Positions 10,893 through 22,054 of a stretch of 64,000 nucleotides of DNA are shown one piece after another (the stretch's first letter is position 1; the number at the start of each line of letters is the position of its first letter). Under the pieces are notes generated by a model. That model was not told the DNA's origin, did no database searches, and saw nothing but the letters and a program-made list of their open reading frames with translations. The stretch comes from Lepidostoma basale (lineage: Eukaryota > Arthropoda > Insecta > Trichoptera > Lepidostomatidae): the NCBI GenBank assembly GCA_022606425.2, contig JAHDVF020000854.1:1-64000 (forward strand), given 5' to 3'. Both the position numbers and the translations under genes were made by a program.

Positions 10893-10984
10893 CTGATAAA
10901 AATGACATATCAATTATTTATTCATACAATTAAACACCAAGTATATGCATGATAATTGTCTTACCACAAATGTACTACCACACT

Positions 10985-11170
10985 ATTCTTTCCGTACATA
11001 CTCGTATTTCTCTCGTTTCCTCAATATTCATAAATCGTGTCTTGTACGTCCGTCGATTTCTCCGACTCTTCACGTCGCCGAAATTTAATAATTATTGTAT
11101 TTTTCGTGCCAGGTTTTCCTCGGTCTTTCATTATTTACCGTTCCGTTTATATCAATCGCATATACTTTCT
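10985..11170 (-). mobile_element. LINE-A fragment in neuroligin intron
   Basis: An antisense copy of the RNRRACMTRCMN to RGRPRK segment (cgtccgtcgatttctccgac). It lacks the 3' terminus and is diverged. Confidence 0.65.
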
Positions 11171-11498
11171 ACAACATTATTAATATTAATATTGTTCATT
11201 GAAATTTCTCGGTTAAATAATAATCAAAAATATAAAACATATTTTAAAAAAAACAGTTGTTATACTGCCTTGATAAAGCTTGGTTCCAATTGAAACTAGT
11301 TGTAATCAATTATAATAACCATACCGTGTTTAAATAACAAGTTTTTTGTTTATTTTATATTTTTAAAATATCTAACGACAAAGTGAGTGCTCCATATGAA
11401 AATATTAAATAATAATTGAATAAAACGACTACTTCCACTTTTGTCTTTATATTGACAACGGCCGGTTTTGCCAGAATTTGTTTGTGACTGATATGATA

Positions 11499-11636
11499 TT
11501 CGTGGCCGAGTGTCAATAGCTATGATAGCCACATCAAAGTTCCTGAGTTTGATTCCTGGCGATTGGAGTGTAATTCTCACACTGTCTTTAGTCTGATGTA
11601 GAATTCACGTTAGAATACAATGGCGATAGACTTTAA
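11499..11636 (+). mobile_element. tRNA-derived SINE, worn copy
   Basis: Has ttcgtggccgag (A-box region) and gagtttgattcctggcgatt (B-box region). The shared SINE body follows (cacactgtctttagtctgat, tagaattcacgt). The anticodon-side segment is rearranged and the 3' tail is missing. Confidence 0.7.
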
Positions 11637-11649
11637 AATCAGTATTTCA

Positions 11650-12115
11650 TATTAAATTAATTCCAGTCAGCATAATCAAATCAATCAAATCAATTTAATT
11701 AATCAATAGACATTAAAAAATTAAGGTTTAAAGCATCTACTAAGAAAACAGGTAAATTAATTGATTGTATAATATGTACGAGTACTACCAGAAACACATG
11801 AGAAATGGTTCGACATTAGGAAGACAATATACTATCCAAAATCAAAAGTATTTGCCCTATGAACGTAATTTCCATAATATGAAAGACGTCGATCTCCAAG
11901 AAGACCGCGTTCAGCTGATTAATTGCTCTTCCCACCGGTGTCACCAGAGGCAGGTTGGTTCTGGCGGCTGCTATATAAAACAAAATATACTGTAGCTGCC
12001 AGAGATTTATATCAGGGACAAAAGCCATGCTGGACACCTTCCAGCACGGCTGAGTTCTCGAAAAATTCCCTGAATAATCTAAAGAAATGAGTTATGAGAT
12101 GCCCATCTCTTTTTA
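11650..12115 (-). mobile_element. LINE-C 3' end with (TTTGA)n-type tail
   Basis: The minus frame reads RTNLPLVTPVGRAINQLNAV then FLEIDVFHI, like the C-terminal tails of insect LINE reverse transcriptases (an RTN--P--R---LN---EIDVF pattern). Its 3' end is aatcaaatcaatcaaatc on the plus strand. Related copies are at 13830-14345 and 53840-54180. Confidence 0.6.
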
Positions 12116-12116
12116 T

Positions 12117-12350
12117 TATGTACACAACAGGTCGTTTGGACCCAATTACTGTATATAATTTTTATTTTTTAACTATAATATTGATTCTCGTGACATGTGA
12201 TAAGTAGCCAATCTATCGCCATTTTATTGCCACGTGAATTCTACACCAGACCAGAGACAGTGAGACAATCACACTACCATCGCCAGGAATCGAACCCAGG
12301 ACCTTCGGCATGGAAGTCAGAGCTCGTAACCACTCTGCCACGAAGGTCGT
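12117..12350 (-). mobile_element. tRNA-derived SINE, subfamily 1
   Basis: On the minus strand: cgtggcagagtgg-type A box, gggttcgattcctggcgatg B box, the shared body (cactgtctctggtctggtgt, tagaattcacgtgg), and the subfamily 1 tail around gggtccaaacgacctgttgt. It sits inside or beside the LINE-C copy in the neuroligin intron. Confidence 0.85.
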
Positions 12351-12542
12351 CACAGAGAAGCTACAGAGAATAAGTCCCAAGCATTCTCAAAAGAAATGCC
12401 GTGGGATAGAGCCACGGATAGCTACCATACTCCTTCGTGTAAAGATACCTCAGACATTTATTCTGAACCCTCTCTAGCATAACGGAATAGGTATCTGTTA
12501 AGTTGTACATTATTGGTTAGATAAAACAAAAAAAATACCAAC

Positions 12543-12704
12543 CCAAAATCCCCAGTCTGAAGTTGATGGTGACAACAATAATTTGTCCATAAGCTGCCAG
12601 AACAGTTCCATCGTAAGGATTCCCGGAGTTCCATTCGAAGGACTCTCCGTGGATAAATATCAACACAGGATACTTCTTGTGATTGCCGAAAGGTGAATAT
12701 CCTT
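12543..12704 (-). CDS. Neuroligin-like gene, internal exon (upstream of the two seen)
   Basis: A 162-bp exon of a neuroligin, a synaptic adhesion receptor with a carboxylesterase-like extracellular domain. It encodes about 54 residues, including YPVLIFIHGESFEWNSGNPY followed by DGTVLAAYGQIIVVTINFRL. The HGESFEWNSGNPYDG stretch is, from family knowledge, characteristic of insect neuroligins and occupies the oxyanion-hole position of active esterases. The acceptor is a pyrimidine-rich ...gttttcag before 12704, and the donor is GT at 12542-12541. The exon starts and ends in phase 1, and its end joins to the next exon as ...RLGILG-FMKPS. A TTG upstream of the splice site is intronic, not a start. 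The exon is more GC-rich than its surroundings. A generic carboxylesterase is the alternative, but the second exon argues against it. Confidence 0.9.
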
Positions 12705-12774
12705 CTGAAAACAAATGTGTGGATTAGGCATAATAATAGCTGTATCTGTAGTTTTTTTTTTAAATTTGTTTTCA

Positions 12775-12935
12775 CACTTTTTATATTTTGTTTCATCGAA
12801 CCAACCAGTTTCGCTCTCATCGGAGCTTCCTCGGGATCATAAAAACAACTGAGTCATCAAAATGATTTGCTTTTGTAACTCAGACGAAACTCTGGCGGGA
12901 GCAAAACTGATTGGTTCGATAAAACAAAATAATGC
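12775..12935. repeat. Foldback element with hammerhead-like motif
   Basis: Inverted arms: atcgaaccaaccagtttcgc on the left and gcaaaactgattggttcgat on the right. The minus strand of the left arm reads CCGAGGA, A, GCTC...GAGC, GAAAC. It lies about 80 bp upstream of the neuroligin exon at 12704. Confidence 0.55.
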
Positions 12936-13829
12936 GGTGTAAAAAGTATATAGTCAAAGTGTTTTATACTATTTTTAATAATACAAAATAAAAAATTAAG
13001 TGCTTCATATGAAAGTGCATTTTTTTTATTTGCTAATATCATTGCTATACGATTTCACGTTTATTGGATAAAAACAGCACACGCATAAAATAATGTATGC
13101 TAATGTTTTGCACTAGAGATCATTTTAATATAATTATTATATAGTTTTTAAGTTAAGCGCTACCAATTTTGGTAAACAACAATTTACATTTTCATGAACT
13201 CACTCTGACATATTAAATTTCGGGATTCGAAACCGGTCAAAGCCATAACCCTAAAAGAAAGAAATTTTAAATTATATGTTGTATACTTTAAGAAATCGTA
13301 ATTTTAATAAAGTATCCGTAATTATTTAGTAATATTTATCTTTTTGAATTAATTTTTGCGTATTTGAAAACCTTTTGCGTGGGTTCTAAGAGGTTCCTGC
13401 GTAATTCTACGAATTCTTAGTATGAACAATAAACAAAGGATAATAAATATGTGCCATATAAACAGGCGATTGTTCCAGGGGAAAATTCTTTTGATGAATC
13501 CTGTTCCCATATATATAGATATTGGCAATTCCGAAAATACTCAGAAATTCTAGCGGGGGAATTTATGAAATATTCAGTGTTGCCATAGTAAAATATTTTA
13601 TCTAGCAGGAATGAGCGATAGGAAATTCTCTGTATACAATAAACCTACTTCAAAGACATGTTTATGTATTTTCATACTGTAGGCATTACAAATTATTTCA
13701 TTATAATTTCGTATTTCCGGGTTGTTTTTCTCACCACGCATATTAATTATATTATTTATTGAAAATTTTTCCAAGAACCAATATTACAATACACTGAAAA
13801 TTTTTGGAAAACATATTCAATCAATCAAT
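12936..13829. other. AT-rich, no gene; end of one foldback motif
   Basis: At 13218-13240 gattcgaaaccggtcaaagc matches the GAAACCGGTC end of the motif at 19707-19738. The remainder was not recognised. A short 5' neuroligin exon could be missed here. Confidence 0.45.
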
Positions 13830-14345
13830 CAATCATATCAAATCAAATCAGTTTATTAACTCAAAAAGCAAAATGTTTAAGGTATCTTTTGAGTACAGGT
13901 AAAATATTAAAAAAATACAACATAATACCAGGAATGCATTAGAGATGGTTCGACATTAGGAAGACAAGATACTTTCTAAAGTCAAGAATATTTGTCCCCT
14001 GAACGTACATTCACCAATACAAAAGACTTCGATCTCTGAGAAAACCGCGTTCAGCAGACTGATTGCTCTTCCCACCGGTGTCACCTGAGGCAGATTGGTT
14101 CTGGTGGCCGATAGGTAAAACAATCTGTGCCTTCGCTGTCGGAGATATCTATTATATCAGGGACAAAAAGACCGACACCCTCTAGCACGGCCGCGTTCTC
14201 GAAATATCCCCTGATTAATTTAAAGAAATGGGTAATGAGATGCCCATCTCTTCGAAGGTGTAAAGAATTGGTTCCGAGCATTCCCAAAAGAAATGCCGTG
14301 GGATAGAGCCATGGAAAACAACCATACTCCCTTACGTAGATGTAA
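13830..14345 (-). mobile_element. LINE-C 3' end
   Basis: The tail on the plus strand is tcatatcaaatcaaatcagt; further in, the minus strand encodes TRTNLP-VTPVGRAISLLNAV, FSEIEVF and, in another frame, GYFENAAVLEGVGLFVPDII. About 75 percent similar by eye to the 11650-12115 copy. Confidence 0.6.
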
Positions 14346-14399
14346 AGAGATTATGTTAGTATATAATAGACACCTGAAACCTTTCTATAATATAGGTTT

Positions 14400-14560
14400 T
14401 TGTTTATATAGTTCTCCGGTCTATAGGTGTGAAACCTTCAAAACAGGTTGAAAAATAAATAAAAACTCAAATGTGGATAAAACTGCATTTTAATTAAGAT
14501 TCTATATTATGGAATTCCAAAGTGTTAACGCCTAAAGTTTATCAATAATATACTTTTTAT
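14400..14560. repeat. Foldback family D arm
   Basis: ggtgtgaaaccttcaaaaca at 14425 corresponds to the GGTGTAAAGCCTTCGAAACA block of the motif at 61210. The conserved ggaattcc...gttaacgcc block is at 14510-14533 (antisense). Confidence 0.5.
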
Positions 14561-14974
14561 AACAACGAGAGTACTTAAAAAAAATGTTATATTATTTCGC
14601 AGATCGAACTCACAGCTTCTAGATCAGAAGTCAGTAACCCCATCATAAGATTTTCATTCAAATTATTTTCCACCGAATACTCGACAAATTAGGTAGTGAC
14701 ATTTCAACTAATTAATGAAAATGTCTCAAATGTCACCTAACTAAAGCATTATATAACGTTTTCAATCATATTGATTAGTCATTAATTACAATAATGCCTT
14801 AGTAAGACGAAACATGTTTTACTCGTATACGAGTATGTCAACTTTTCTAAGTATATATATTTCCGACATTATTTACTAAAGTTATAATACATTTCAAAAA
14901 GGTTTCTCTGATGGATAATAATTTTCAGTCAGATATTATGCCATTAGTAGTTTTGAAGATTTGGTATACCTTTA

Positions 14975-15272
14975 AATTTCAATCATTAAGATGGTTTGGA
15001 CATATGGAAAGAATGAATGAAGAAAGAATAGTAAAATATTATATGTTAACAATGTTAATGGAACCAAAAATAGAGGAAGACCGAGGAAAACGTGGCACGA
15101 TCAAATAAATCAAATATTGAATGTGACGCGCGTGCATGACACGATGTATGAAAGTTGAGGAAGCGAGAGAAATATTTCAGGAAATAAAAGTATGGCAGTT
15201 CATTCGTTCTGCCTACCCCTTCGGGGAGACAGCATGATGGTTAGTTAGTTAGTTAGTTATTTAGTTAGTTAG
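14975..15272 (+). mobile_element. LINE-A 3' end with (TTAG)n tail
   Basis: LRWFGHMERMNEERIVKYYM, then GRPRKTWHDQINQILNV, then a deletion of about 25 bp before RACMTRCMKV. Ends ccttcggggagacagcatga followed by seven TTAG-like units. Confidence 0.85.
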
Positions 15273-15680
15273 TTTTTTATTTCAATTTAATAATTAAGCC
15301 GAGTGTACGAACTTTAAAATTTTAACATATCGTTTGGAGTGACGGTCGTTTTAATTTAATTCACCAAACGAAAGTTCAAAACATCCCATTTGCGGTCATT
15401 CCACCCTTAGTGCAATTACAACACCAATACACGCGCACCCTCGAAAACAAATGTGTTCAAATTAAACCAAATTAAAAAAAAAAGTTCCGTACCCTCACCC
15501 AATTAATAACCGCCACATGTTCGGAATACATCGAAACTCGCGAAACAATGTTATTTATTTAACCCTTGAACACTCTTACACTTTAAGATATTATTTTACT
15601 AAAAGATAGAACCCGAGTACCAAATTTCTACTTGTTTGAATCAACGTAAACACGTTATATTTTTTTCTAATTCTTCTTCT
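15273..15680. other. Unique sequence, no gene recognised
   Basis: Less AT-rich than its surroundings (acacgcgcaccctcgaaaac). It matches no other part of the window. Confidence 0.4.
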
Positions 15681-15684
15681 ATAA

Positions 15685-15935
15685 ATAGATGTTTGGGTCA
15701 TGTGCTAAGGGGAGAAAAATACCACCTCCTTCGACTGATATTAATGGGTAAAGTGGAGGGACGTCGGGGAGTTGGTAGAAGGTAACTGTCCTGGCTGCGG
15801 AACATCAAAGAGTGGACAGAAATAACAAGAGTTCAGAACCTGTTCCAAGTGGCGCAGGAAGGAGATGCTTTTGCTGAAGTGATTGCTAACGTTGGGGGGA
15901 CCTGACACGGCACCGAAAGAAAAAGAAGATGAATA
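15685..15935 (+). mobile_element. LINE-G 3' end
   Basis: Encodes GHVLRGEKYHLLRLILMGKV, then EGRRGVGRR, SWLRNIKEWTE and FAEVIANVGGT in closely spaced frames. This is the GEKY-type insect endonuclease-RT tail, ending in an A/G-rich run (gaaagaaaaagaag). Confidence 0.8.
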
Positions 15936-15984
15936 GATCTGTTGATCTGCGGCACAGAAATCATGTCTTCTGGGATAATGGAGA

Positions 15985-16640
15985 TCATCAAATCAAATCA
16001 GCTGTCCCTCCATGTCTTAGGTGGTCTTCCAGATAGACGGTGTCCGGAGAGGATTTCGTAAGCGGTTGTACGAGTATACTCGTATGCGAGTCTGTCACTG
16101 TGCATTTCGGCCACATGATCCCTCCAGTATCTTCTTCTGGTTCTACTCCACCGAACGAGATCTTCTATTTCGCAAGTTTTTCCTATGTCTGCGTTACGTG
16201 AATGATCTCAAAGAGTTTTTCCCGTAATGGATCTTAAGACCTGCATCTTATAGGTTCTTAGCAGACCCTTGATTCGTACAGTGTCGGTCCGCGTCTCTAC
16301 AGTATACGTCAAGATAGGACGCACGAATGTCTTATAAATTCTGACCTTGCTGTCAATACGCATGTTCTTGTTCTTACAGAACTCCCGGATGGACGGGATC
16401 AGGCCTAGGCAGTGCAGCGAGACTGACCAAAGGGCGTCGCTTCGGCCTATAACTGTCTCGGGTGGCGGTGGGAACCTTCTATCTATCAGAACAGATTCTT
16501 CAGAGACCCTGAAACAGCAGAGGCTTTATTGATTTGTTCTAGTACTTCGGTATAAAGGTCATTTATGGCTACAGATCTTTATTCCCAAATATCTGAGGCT
16601 AATTAATTGCTCCACATGTATATCATCAATAGTCAGCTTA
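15985..16640 (-). mobile_element. LINE 3' portion, RT C-terminal region
   Basis: On the minus strand: QLISLRYLGIKI, then IREFCKNKNMRIDSKVRIYK, TFVRPILTYTVETRTDT, RRYWRDHVAEM and LSGRPPKTWRDS. This is the thumb-like and tail region of a non-LTR RT related to LINE-D. The 3' end (15985) has atcaaatcaaatcag. Confidence 0.8.
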
Positions 16641-16739
16641 CATCTTGTAAGTTGTCTGGATATCATTGAAATTATGCATTTAAATTAAGAACATTGTACA
16701 AATTGCACATATGTAACAGCACATTAATTATCTGATTAA

Positions 16740-16900
16740 TTGCTTCTTGATTCAAAAATCACAAAATGAACTAAAACCTCTTGAAAATAGATGTTTTCGT
16801 TCGTATTAAATACATAATGATTTTCAAAAAATTACAGTTATGTTGAGCGTATTCGTTAAACTAGAAAACGGGGATTACTATAATCAAACTAAGTTTATAA
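16740..16900. repeat. Foldback family G arm
   Basis: aaaacctcttgaaaatagat, then gttttcgttcgtattaaata, matching the arms at 34790, 52790 and 55290. Confidence 0.5.
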
Positions 16901-16909
16901 TGTAATGAA

Positions 16910-17400
16910 ATTAGCTGACCCGGCAAACTTCGCACCGCCTCAATAACAATGAATGTTATGTTAACATATTAGCTGAATGAAATTCAGTTATTTACTAAGT
17001 TAAAGCGAATACTCAAAATGAATTAAGTTCAATAAATGTGCAACAATCACAATGAAAATTACATTGAAATTAATGTAATTCACGTGGCAGCAGGAAGGGA
17101 ATTGCTTTATTGAAGCGAATCGAAATGATTCGCTTAGCATTGTTGCACTATTTTCTGTTAAACTATTATACATACATACAAAATATATGAGAAAATGAAT
17201 TTTCTTTATTATTTATTTTCGTGATTTTTTCCGATGTTTTAATAGTTATTCTGCTATTTGGGACGGAGACAAATCCAACAAATCAAAGATCATCAAAATC
17301 GATCCAACATTTCATGAGTTATAAATGATGTAACTAACACGACTTTTGTTTTGTATATAGATTTATATAGCTTTATTTTATTTTATTTATCTATAGATAT
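16910..17400. repeat. Old interspersed repeat with insect-type ends
   Basis: Begins agctgacccggcaaacttcg and includes caaaatcgatccaacatttc near its end, then a tatagattta run. These phrases resemble the ends of a common non-autonomous repeat of insect genomes (from general knowledge). There is no coding content. Confidence 0.4.
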
Positions 17401-18355
17401 TGGAGAGAAGCAATACAATGGCTGTAATGCATAATACTAGTTCATTGTGATGTGAATGTATTATAGAAGATTTCTAAAAATAAGAAATAACTAATTTATA
17501 GTTGTATACACGAAATTGTTTATTTTTATAAGTACGCATGTGTTATCAAAACACTGCGTTTAATCTAAATATTGTTACAAAAGTTACCCGAGTACCTCAT
17601 CACTCACATAAGGGTTAACAGCCTCTCTTTCTACTCTTGCGGATCGTATCTTTCCTGTTTAAAAATTGTTGTCACGAACGGTCGTTCCAAATACAAACGT
17701 GATTCGCATCGCTGATTGGCTAAAGGAATCAATCGTTCAGCCAACCAGAGATTTAGTATCTAAATTTGTTTTTTTTCCTTGTGGCACTATAGCAGGACGC
17801 TGCTCACATTGATTAAATCTAGAGATGAAGTTAAATTTTTCTTCTAAATGTTAAGGAGATTGAATGCAATTGCTAGGCGAGATTCATGAGCAAAATTATT
17901 TACATTTGATCAAGGCTTTGCGGCCAGCTTCTCTGAAAATTGGATGACTGTCGGGGATATCAATATCCGATGAGAGACATCCTCATCTCTGACAAAAATG
18001 CAAATAACACTCCAGCAAGTGCCATGGATATTAGACTTTCGAACCACAAAATGAAACGCGCGGAGATTGCTTTCCATCCACTACGACCCATGTTTCGAAA
18101 TTTCACTTCCTAAACGAAGCGCTCTCTCAATTTTGAATTTTTTTAAAAATACTTAATAAAAACACGTGTATTTGATAAATATATTAGTTCCCTCGAGAGG
18201 TCATTAGATGAATTGGTTGAAACCTATCAAAGAGCTTTTACTTCTCCTTGACAAACATGCTCCACATTTGACAAAAATACTCCAGGTATGAATGTTTAAT
18301 GAATGGTTGGACGAAGAATGTAGGAAGATTAAAAAAAAAATTAAATGTAATTATT
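17401..18355. other. No gene recognised
   Basis: Mostly unique AT-rich sequence, with a less AT-rich stretch at 17600-17760. No repeats of other window segments were seen. Confidence 0.4.
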
Positions 18356-18359
18356 AGAC

Positions 18360-18945
18360 AGTAATGTGTAGGCTCGAATATATCTATAGAAACACAGGCC
18401 TCAGCTCTTCAAGAAAAACCTGGGTGAGATGGCAAAAATATTCTAGAGACCTGATCAAGAGAAATAAAAACATAATACTGGAAATCCAAAATTCTGCTGG
18501 ACATTCTTCAATGCACTACATGGAATGGCACCAAGTTATGTATCCGAACTATGTTTAACGGACATTCTAAATACAAGGAAATCCACACTTCACTGCAAAG
18601 CGTTGCCCCAGTACACATTTCGGGGATCGAGCCATTGGGGTAGCTACCTCATCAGCTTGAAACAATTTCCCTTCACACCTTGGATGCATTCATGATTCGA
18701 CAGATTTCAGATCTAAGCTGTAACCCCATATTTTTCATTTTTCATACCCGATTTAAAACTTGTATACCTACTCGTATTTTGTTGTCTTATACCTTCTAAC
18801 CGATCGAGAATATCAGATACAGCCTTCATATTAAGAGTTTTAGATATAAAACACGTATTAATGCGCCCTTGAGGTGATTACACCACAAAAATGGCGCTTT
18901 AAAAGTTAGCATTTTATTATTAAGGATACAGCAAATCTAATTTAT
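18360..18945 (+). mobile_element. CR1/L2-type LINE 3' end
   Basis: Shows the CR1/L2 C-terminal pattern in broken frames: a MEWHQVMYPNYV segment, then AKRCPSTHFGDRAIGVATSS and HLGCIHDSTDFRSKL. The 3' UTR carries gaggtgattacaccacaaaa, then atggcgctttaaaagttagc and a worn TTA tail. Same family as 22055-22695 and 48320-48740. Confidence 0.75.
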
Positions 18946-19700
18946 GTATATATTTTTCCTAAATGATTCAAATTATAATAATAATATTAGGTGACTTTTA
19001 TTTATTAACTAAAAGTATTTTTTGTATATTTTCATCATGTCATGCATTATTATTATTTAATATTATTTATTAGTTATTAGGGTTAAAAAATAATTGTAAG
19101 TACTAGTTATAAAAAATAGCACAGGTTAAGGTATCCTCCGAAATATGTCGTATTTTTTAAATATTTTTTATTAAATAGTGGATTAAACAAAGTTTTTCAA
19201 TTTCCTAAGTAAAATAAAAGTAATTGCCTTTTTTTAATTCAAAATTATTAATAATTCGCAAAAAATATTAAAGAATAAAACTTCTATAAAGCAGACGTTT
19301 AATAATTCATTAAACGGTTTAAAAGTTTCTTCAAAAGCTTGAGAAGATAAAGCGAAACTTTTTTAGTTTTAATAAAATTTCCAAGATTGAAATAATTGCG
19401 AATTTTATTTTGTTTTTTTTTTGTCTCACACAAATTAAAATAATGAAATAAATCTTTGGCCGACCCTTGAGGTCACATTAAAGTGTCAATGTTACCCCAC
19501 TGACCCCGAGGTCGGGCGACGTAAATTATTTAATGTTACAAATTACCCCGGTGATCTGGCGGAAGCACTTTTTACGTTGGCAACCCCGCGCGATGTTGCC
19601 ATTCGTCAGTCTAAATTGCATACGTAGTTACGTTGGTACCCCCACACATCGCGGAATATCAGTAAACCAGTGGTTTCCATTTTTTTTTAAATAATTTAAT
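18946..19700. other. AT-rich DNA with foldback family B remnant
   Basis: 19130-19215 reads ggtatcctccgaaatatgtc followed by the family B flank (ttaaatagtggattaaacaa). 19480-19640 is less AT-rich and unique (cactgaccccgaggtcgggc). No gene was found. Confidence 0.45.
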
Positions 19701-19706
19701 CTTCTG

Positions 19707-19738
19707 GTGAAGATGGCAGCAAGCTACCGAAACCGGTC
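19707..19738 (+). repeat. Hammerhead-like motif (GAAACCGGTC family)
   Basis: GTGAAGA, one T, an imperfect GG..CC stem II, GAAA, then the palindrome ACCGGT and C. The first core base is G where hammerheads have C. The following text (cacaagtggaagcacactaa) also occurs at 10217. Confidence 0.5.
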
Positions 19739-19792
19739 GAACATAAACACAAGTGGAAGCACACTAAATACATACTAATAAAGAAATTTTGT

Positions 19793-20510
19793 CTCTCTTC
19801 TTCTTCTTCTTTCTCTTTGCCATTTCCCATCATCTGGGGTCGGCCCTCCTCGTACGAAAACGCCAAACTTTCCTATTTTCACTCATTTCCACTGTCAGGT
19901 TCTCGCGTTGGAGCTCCTTTTCCATGTTGGCCCACCATGTTGCCATTGGGCAACCTCTTCTTCTTGGTTTTGTGGGAATGCTGAGGGCTTTTTGGACAAT
20001 GTGCTCGCTGTCTCTTCGCATCACATGACTGTACCACCGGAGTCGAGATTCTCTTAATTTTTCCGTTATTGGGGCAACCTTAAAGCTACCCCTCACGTAT
20101 TCGTTCCTAACGTGGTCCAGCCTTGTGACGCCTCCAGCCCACCTCAACATTTTCATCTCGGCAGCGTGGACTCGACTTTCGTGGACTTTTTTGTTGGTCC
20201 AGCACTCTGCTCCATAAAGAATGGCGGGCCTCACTGCAGTCTTGTAGACTCTGCCCTTAGTTCTGATTGGAATTTTTGGATCACACAGGACACCTGTTGG
20301 AGGCCTCCACTTGAGCCAGGCGGTGTTTGTCCTGTGTTTGACATCAGTGTCTACGTTGGCGTCCGCAGTAAGGACCGACCCGAGATACTTGAATTGGGAC
20401 ACCTTGTTAACTGGAGTATTGCCAATGTGAATTATGTTTTCATGATCCAAATCTGCAGCGATGTCCTCATATTCACATTCTAAATATTCGGTTTTACTCC
20501 TGCTAATGCT
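19793..20510 (-). mobile_element. RTE-like LINE, 5'-truncated, with 17-bp target duplication
   Basis: The insertion is flanked by identical copies of taataaagaaattttgt at 19776-19792 and 20511-20527. The minus strand has one uninterrupted frame of about 225 codons to the stop: SISRSKTEYLECEYEDIAAD, FKYLGSVLTADANVDTDVKH, AVRPAILYGAECWTNKK and RRGCPMATWWANMEKELQRE. This is the C-terminal part of a non-LTR reverse transcriptase. The 3' end is a short (GAA)n run. Open frame plus perfect duplication mark it as one of the youngest insertions in the window. The catalytic FADD domain lies upstream of the truncation. Confidence 0.9.
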
Positions 20511-20617
20511 TAATAAAGAAATTTTGTATAAAAAAATAAAAAATATAAAAAAAATTGATAATAAAAAAATATATTTATTATATAAAAAAAATAGTAAAAT
20601 AAAAAACGCTCAATGTT

Positions 20618-21122
20618 ATGATGTTGCTTCACAAAATCATTCACTACAAAATTGATAACTCTGAACTTCTTTGCAAATTGACAATCAATACCCCTACATC
20701 TCGCACAAGACACACCGCAAGCCAAGTTTTCCATCTCCCTGTTTATCGCACTAACTACGCTCAAAGCGCGGCAATGTACAGGATTTGTGACAACCACAAC
20801 AAGTATTTTGGAGACATCGATGTTTTCCACTTGAACGAACGAAACTTCAAAAAAGCGATAGAAGCAACCTTTCGGCGTGGATGAGACCGTAATGTTACAT
20901 GATATTATAATATGTTACTTTTATTTTTACTTTTAATTTTGTTCTTATTTCTACTACTATTATTATGTTTAACTCTCAATCATTTTGTTTGACCGTATTT
21001 TGCCTTAGCCCAAATTCAATTAACTGTTTATTGTATTTGCGGTAGCACGTAATTGGCTAAATTAATATATTGATATCGCTGTATGCTGCCCTTACTGAAT
21101 AAATTAATAAATAAAATAAAAA
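20618..21122 (+). mobile_element. LINE 3' end (RTNY-type tail)
   Basis: An open frame to a stop at 20884 reads TINTPTSRTRHTASQVFHLP, then VYRTNYAQSAAMYRICDNHN and IDVFHLNERNFKKAI. This is the C-terminal tail of jockey/CR1-like insect RTs (RTNYG, then IDIF-L). An untranslated region of about 230 bp follows, ending in aaattaataaataaaataaa. Confidence 0.75.
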
Positions 21123-21260
21123 CATGTGTGACGCTGCACTACGGATGTTGGGCTTCATTGTCCGGACCGGAAGCGTTTTCAGTGATCCCAGTGTGCTCAG
21201 AGTCCAACACAAGGTAGTACACGCGTATGAAGTTGAACTCTTCGTAAACGGCTGGAGCGA
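21123..21260 (+). mobile_element. LINE RT fragment
   Basis: ALRMLGFIVRTGSVFSDPSV followed by LRVQHKVVHAYEVE resembles the LGFI-R----F--P-----LY--LVRSKLEY segment of jockey-type RTs. It lies directly after the previous element's tail, so it is a separate insertion or a rearranged piece. Confidence 0.6.
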
Positions 21261-21472
21261 TTTCGATAAAAAAAAAAGTGTTTTTAAGTGGGTCCCTGGA
21301 TGGTTTGGATTAACAGTTGGACCCGATAGGTGGCACTTTGTTCTGGTTCTAGGAAAAATATATATTTTCGTTCCGTCAGGACAACCTCTGTTAGGTCCGC
21401 AGGTTTAATATAATATAATACTTATGAAATTTCATTGAAAACATTATAAAAGTTAAATTTCTTAACTTATTG

Positions 21473-21880
21473 AACGCTAAGGCATTAACACTGTGGAATT
21501 CCATTGTAATGTACTTAGGAAATTGAAAAGAACTTAGTTTAATCCACTAATTATTAAAAAATACATGTTTCGGAGGATACCTTTATCTTCAGGTGTAAAA
21601 ATACAATAAATAAATAAAAAAATAAAATTCAAAAAATAAGTAAATAATAGTTTTTTTATTGTATTTTTACAGCGAAATTGTTACGAGTGTCAGATTGGAG
21701 GGTTGAAACGGAGGACAGGAGGAGTTGGAGGTGAGGAATACTGGAGGCTAAGGCTCTATATTGGCTGTAGGGCGATTGAAGAAAGAAAAAGAAGAAAGAT
21801 ATTTTTATTACACCTGAAGATGGAGGTATCCTCGGAAATATGTAGTGTTTTTTTAAATATTTTTTTTAATAATTAATGGA
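21473..21880. mobile_element. Foldback family B element interrupted by a LINE fragment
   Basis: Left motif 21562-21592 (minus) and right motif 21814-21844 (plus) are inverted copies of CTGAAGATGGAGG-loop-CCTCCGAAACATGTC with changes. Between them at about 21680-21800 lies a plus-strand LINE tail matching the 25537 element (ggaggctaaggctctatatt). The block ggcattaacactgtggaatt is at 21481. Confidence 0.65.
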
Positions 21881-22054
21881 TTTAACAAAGTTATTCTCAA
21901 GTTCCTAAGTATGTTAGATTTCTACATTCAAATTTAGTGCAAAGTGCATTAAGACGTGTTTAAAATCTAAATGTGAACGCTGCATCTGATTGATATTCGC
22001 GATCGATAGAACAATAGAACGATAAACAAATAGAACTATTGACAGTTTTAAAAC

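Larger units (their letters stand above)
10893..12542 (-). other. Neuroligin intron filled with repeats
   Basis: The 1.65-kb interval between the two exons has canonical GT and AG ends. It holds a LINE-A fragment (10985-11170), a foldback-type end (11275-11400), a worn tRNA-SINE (11499-11636), a LINE-C 3' end (11650-12115) and a tRNA-SINE (12117-12350). No further exon is visible in it. Confidence 0.8.
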
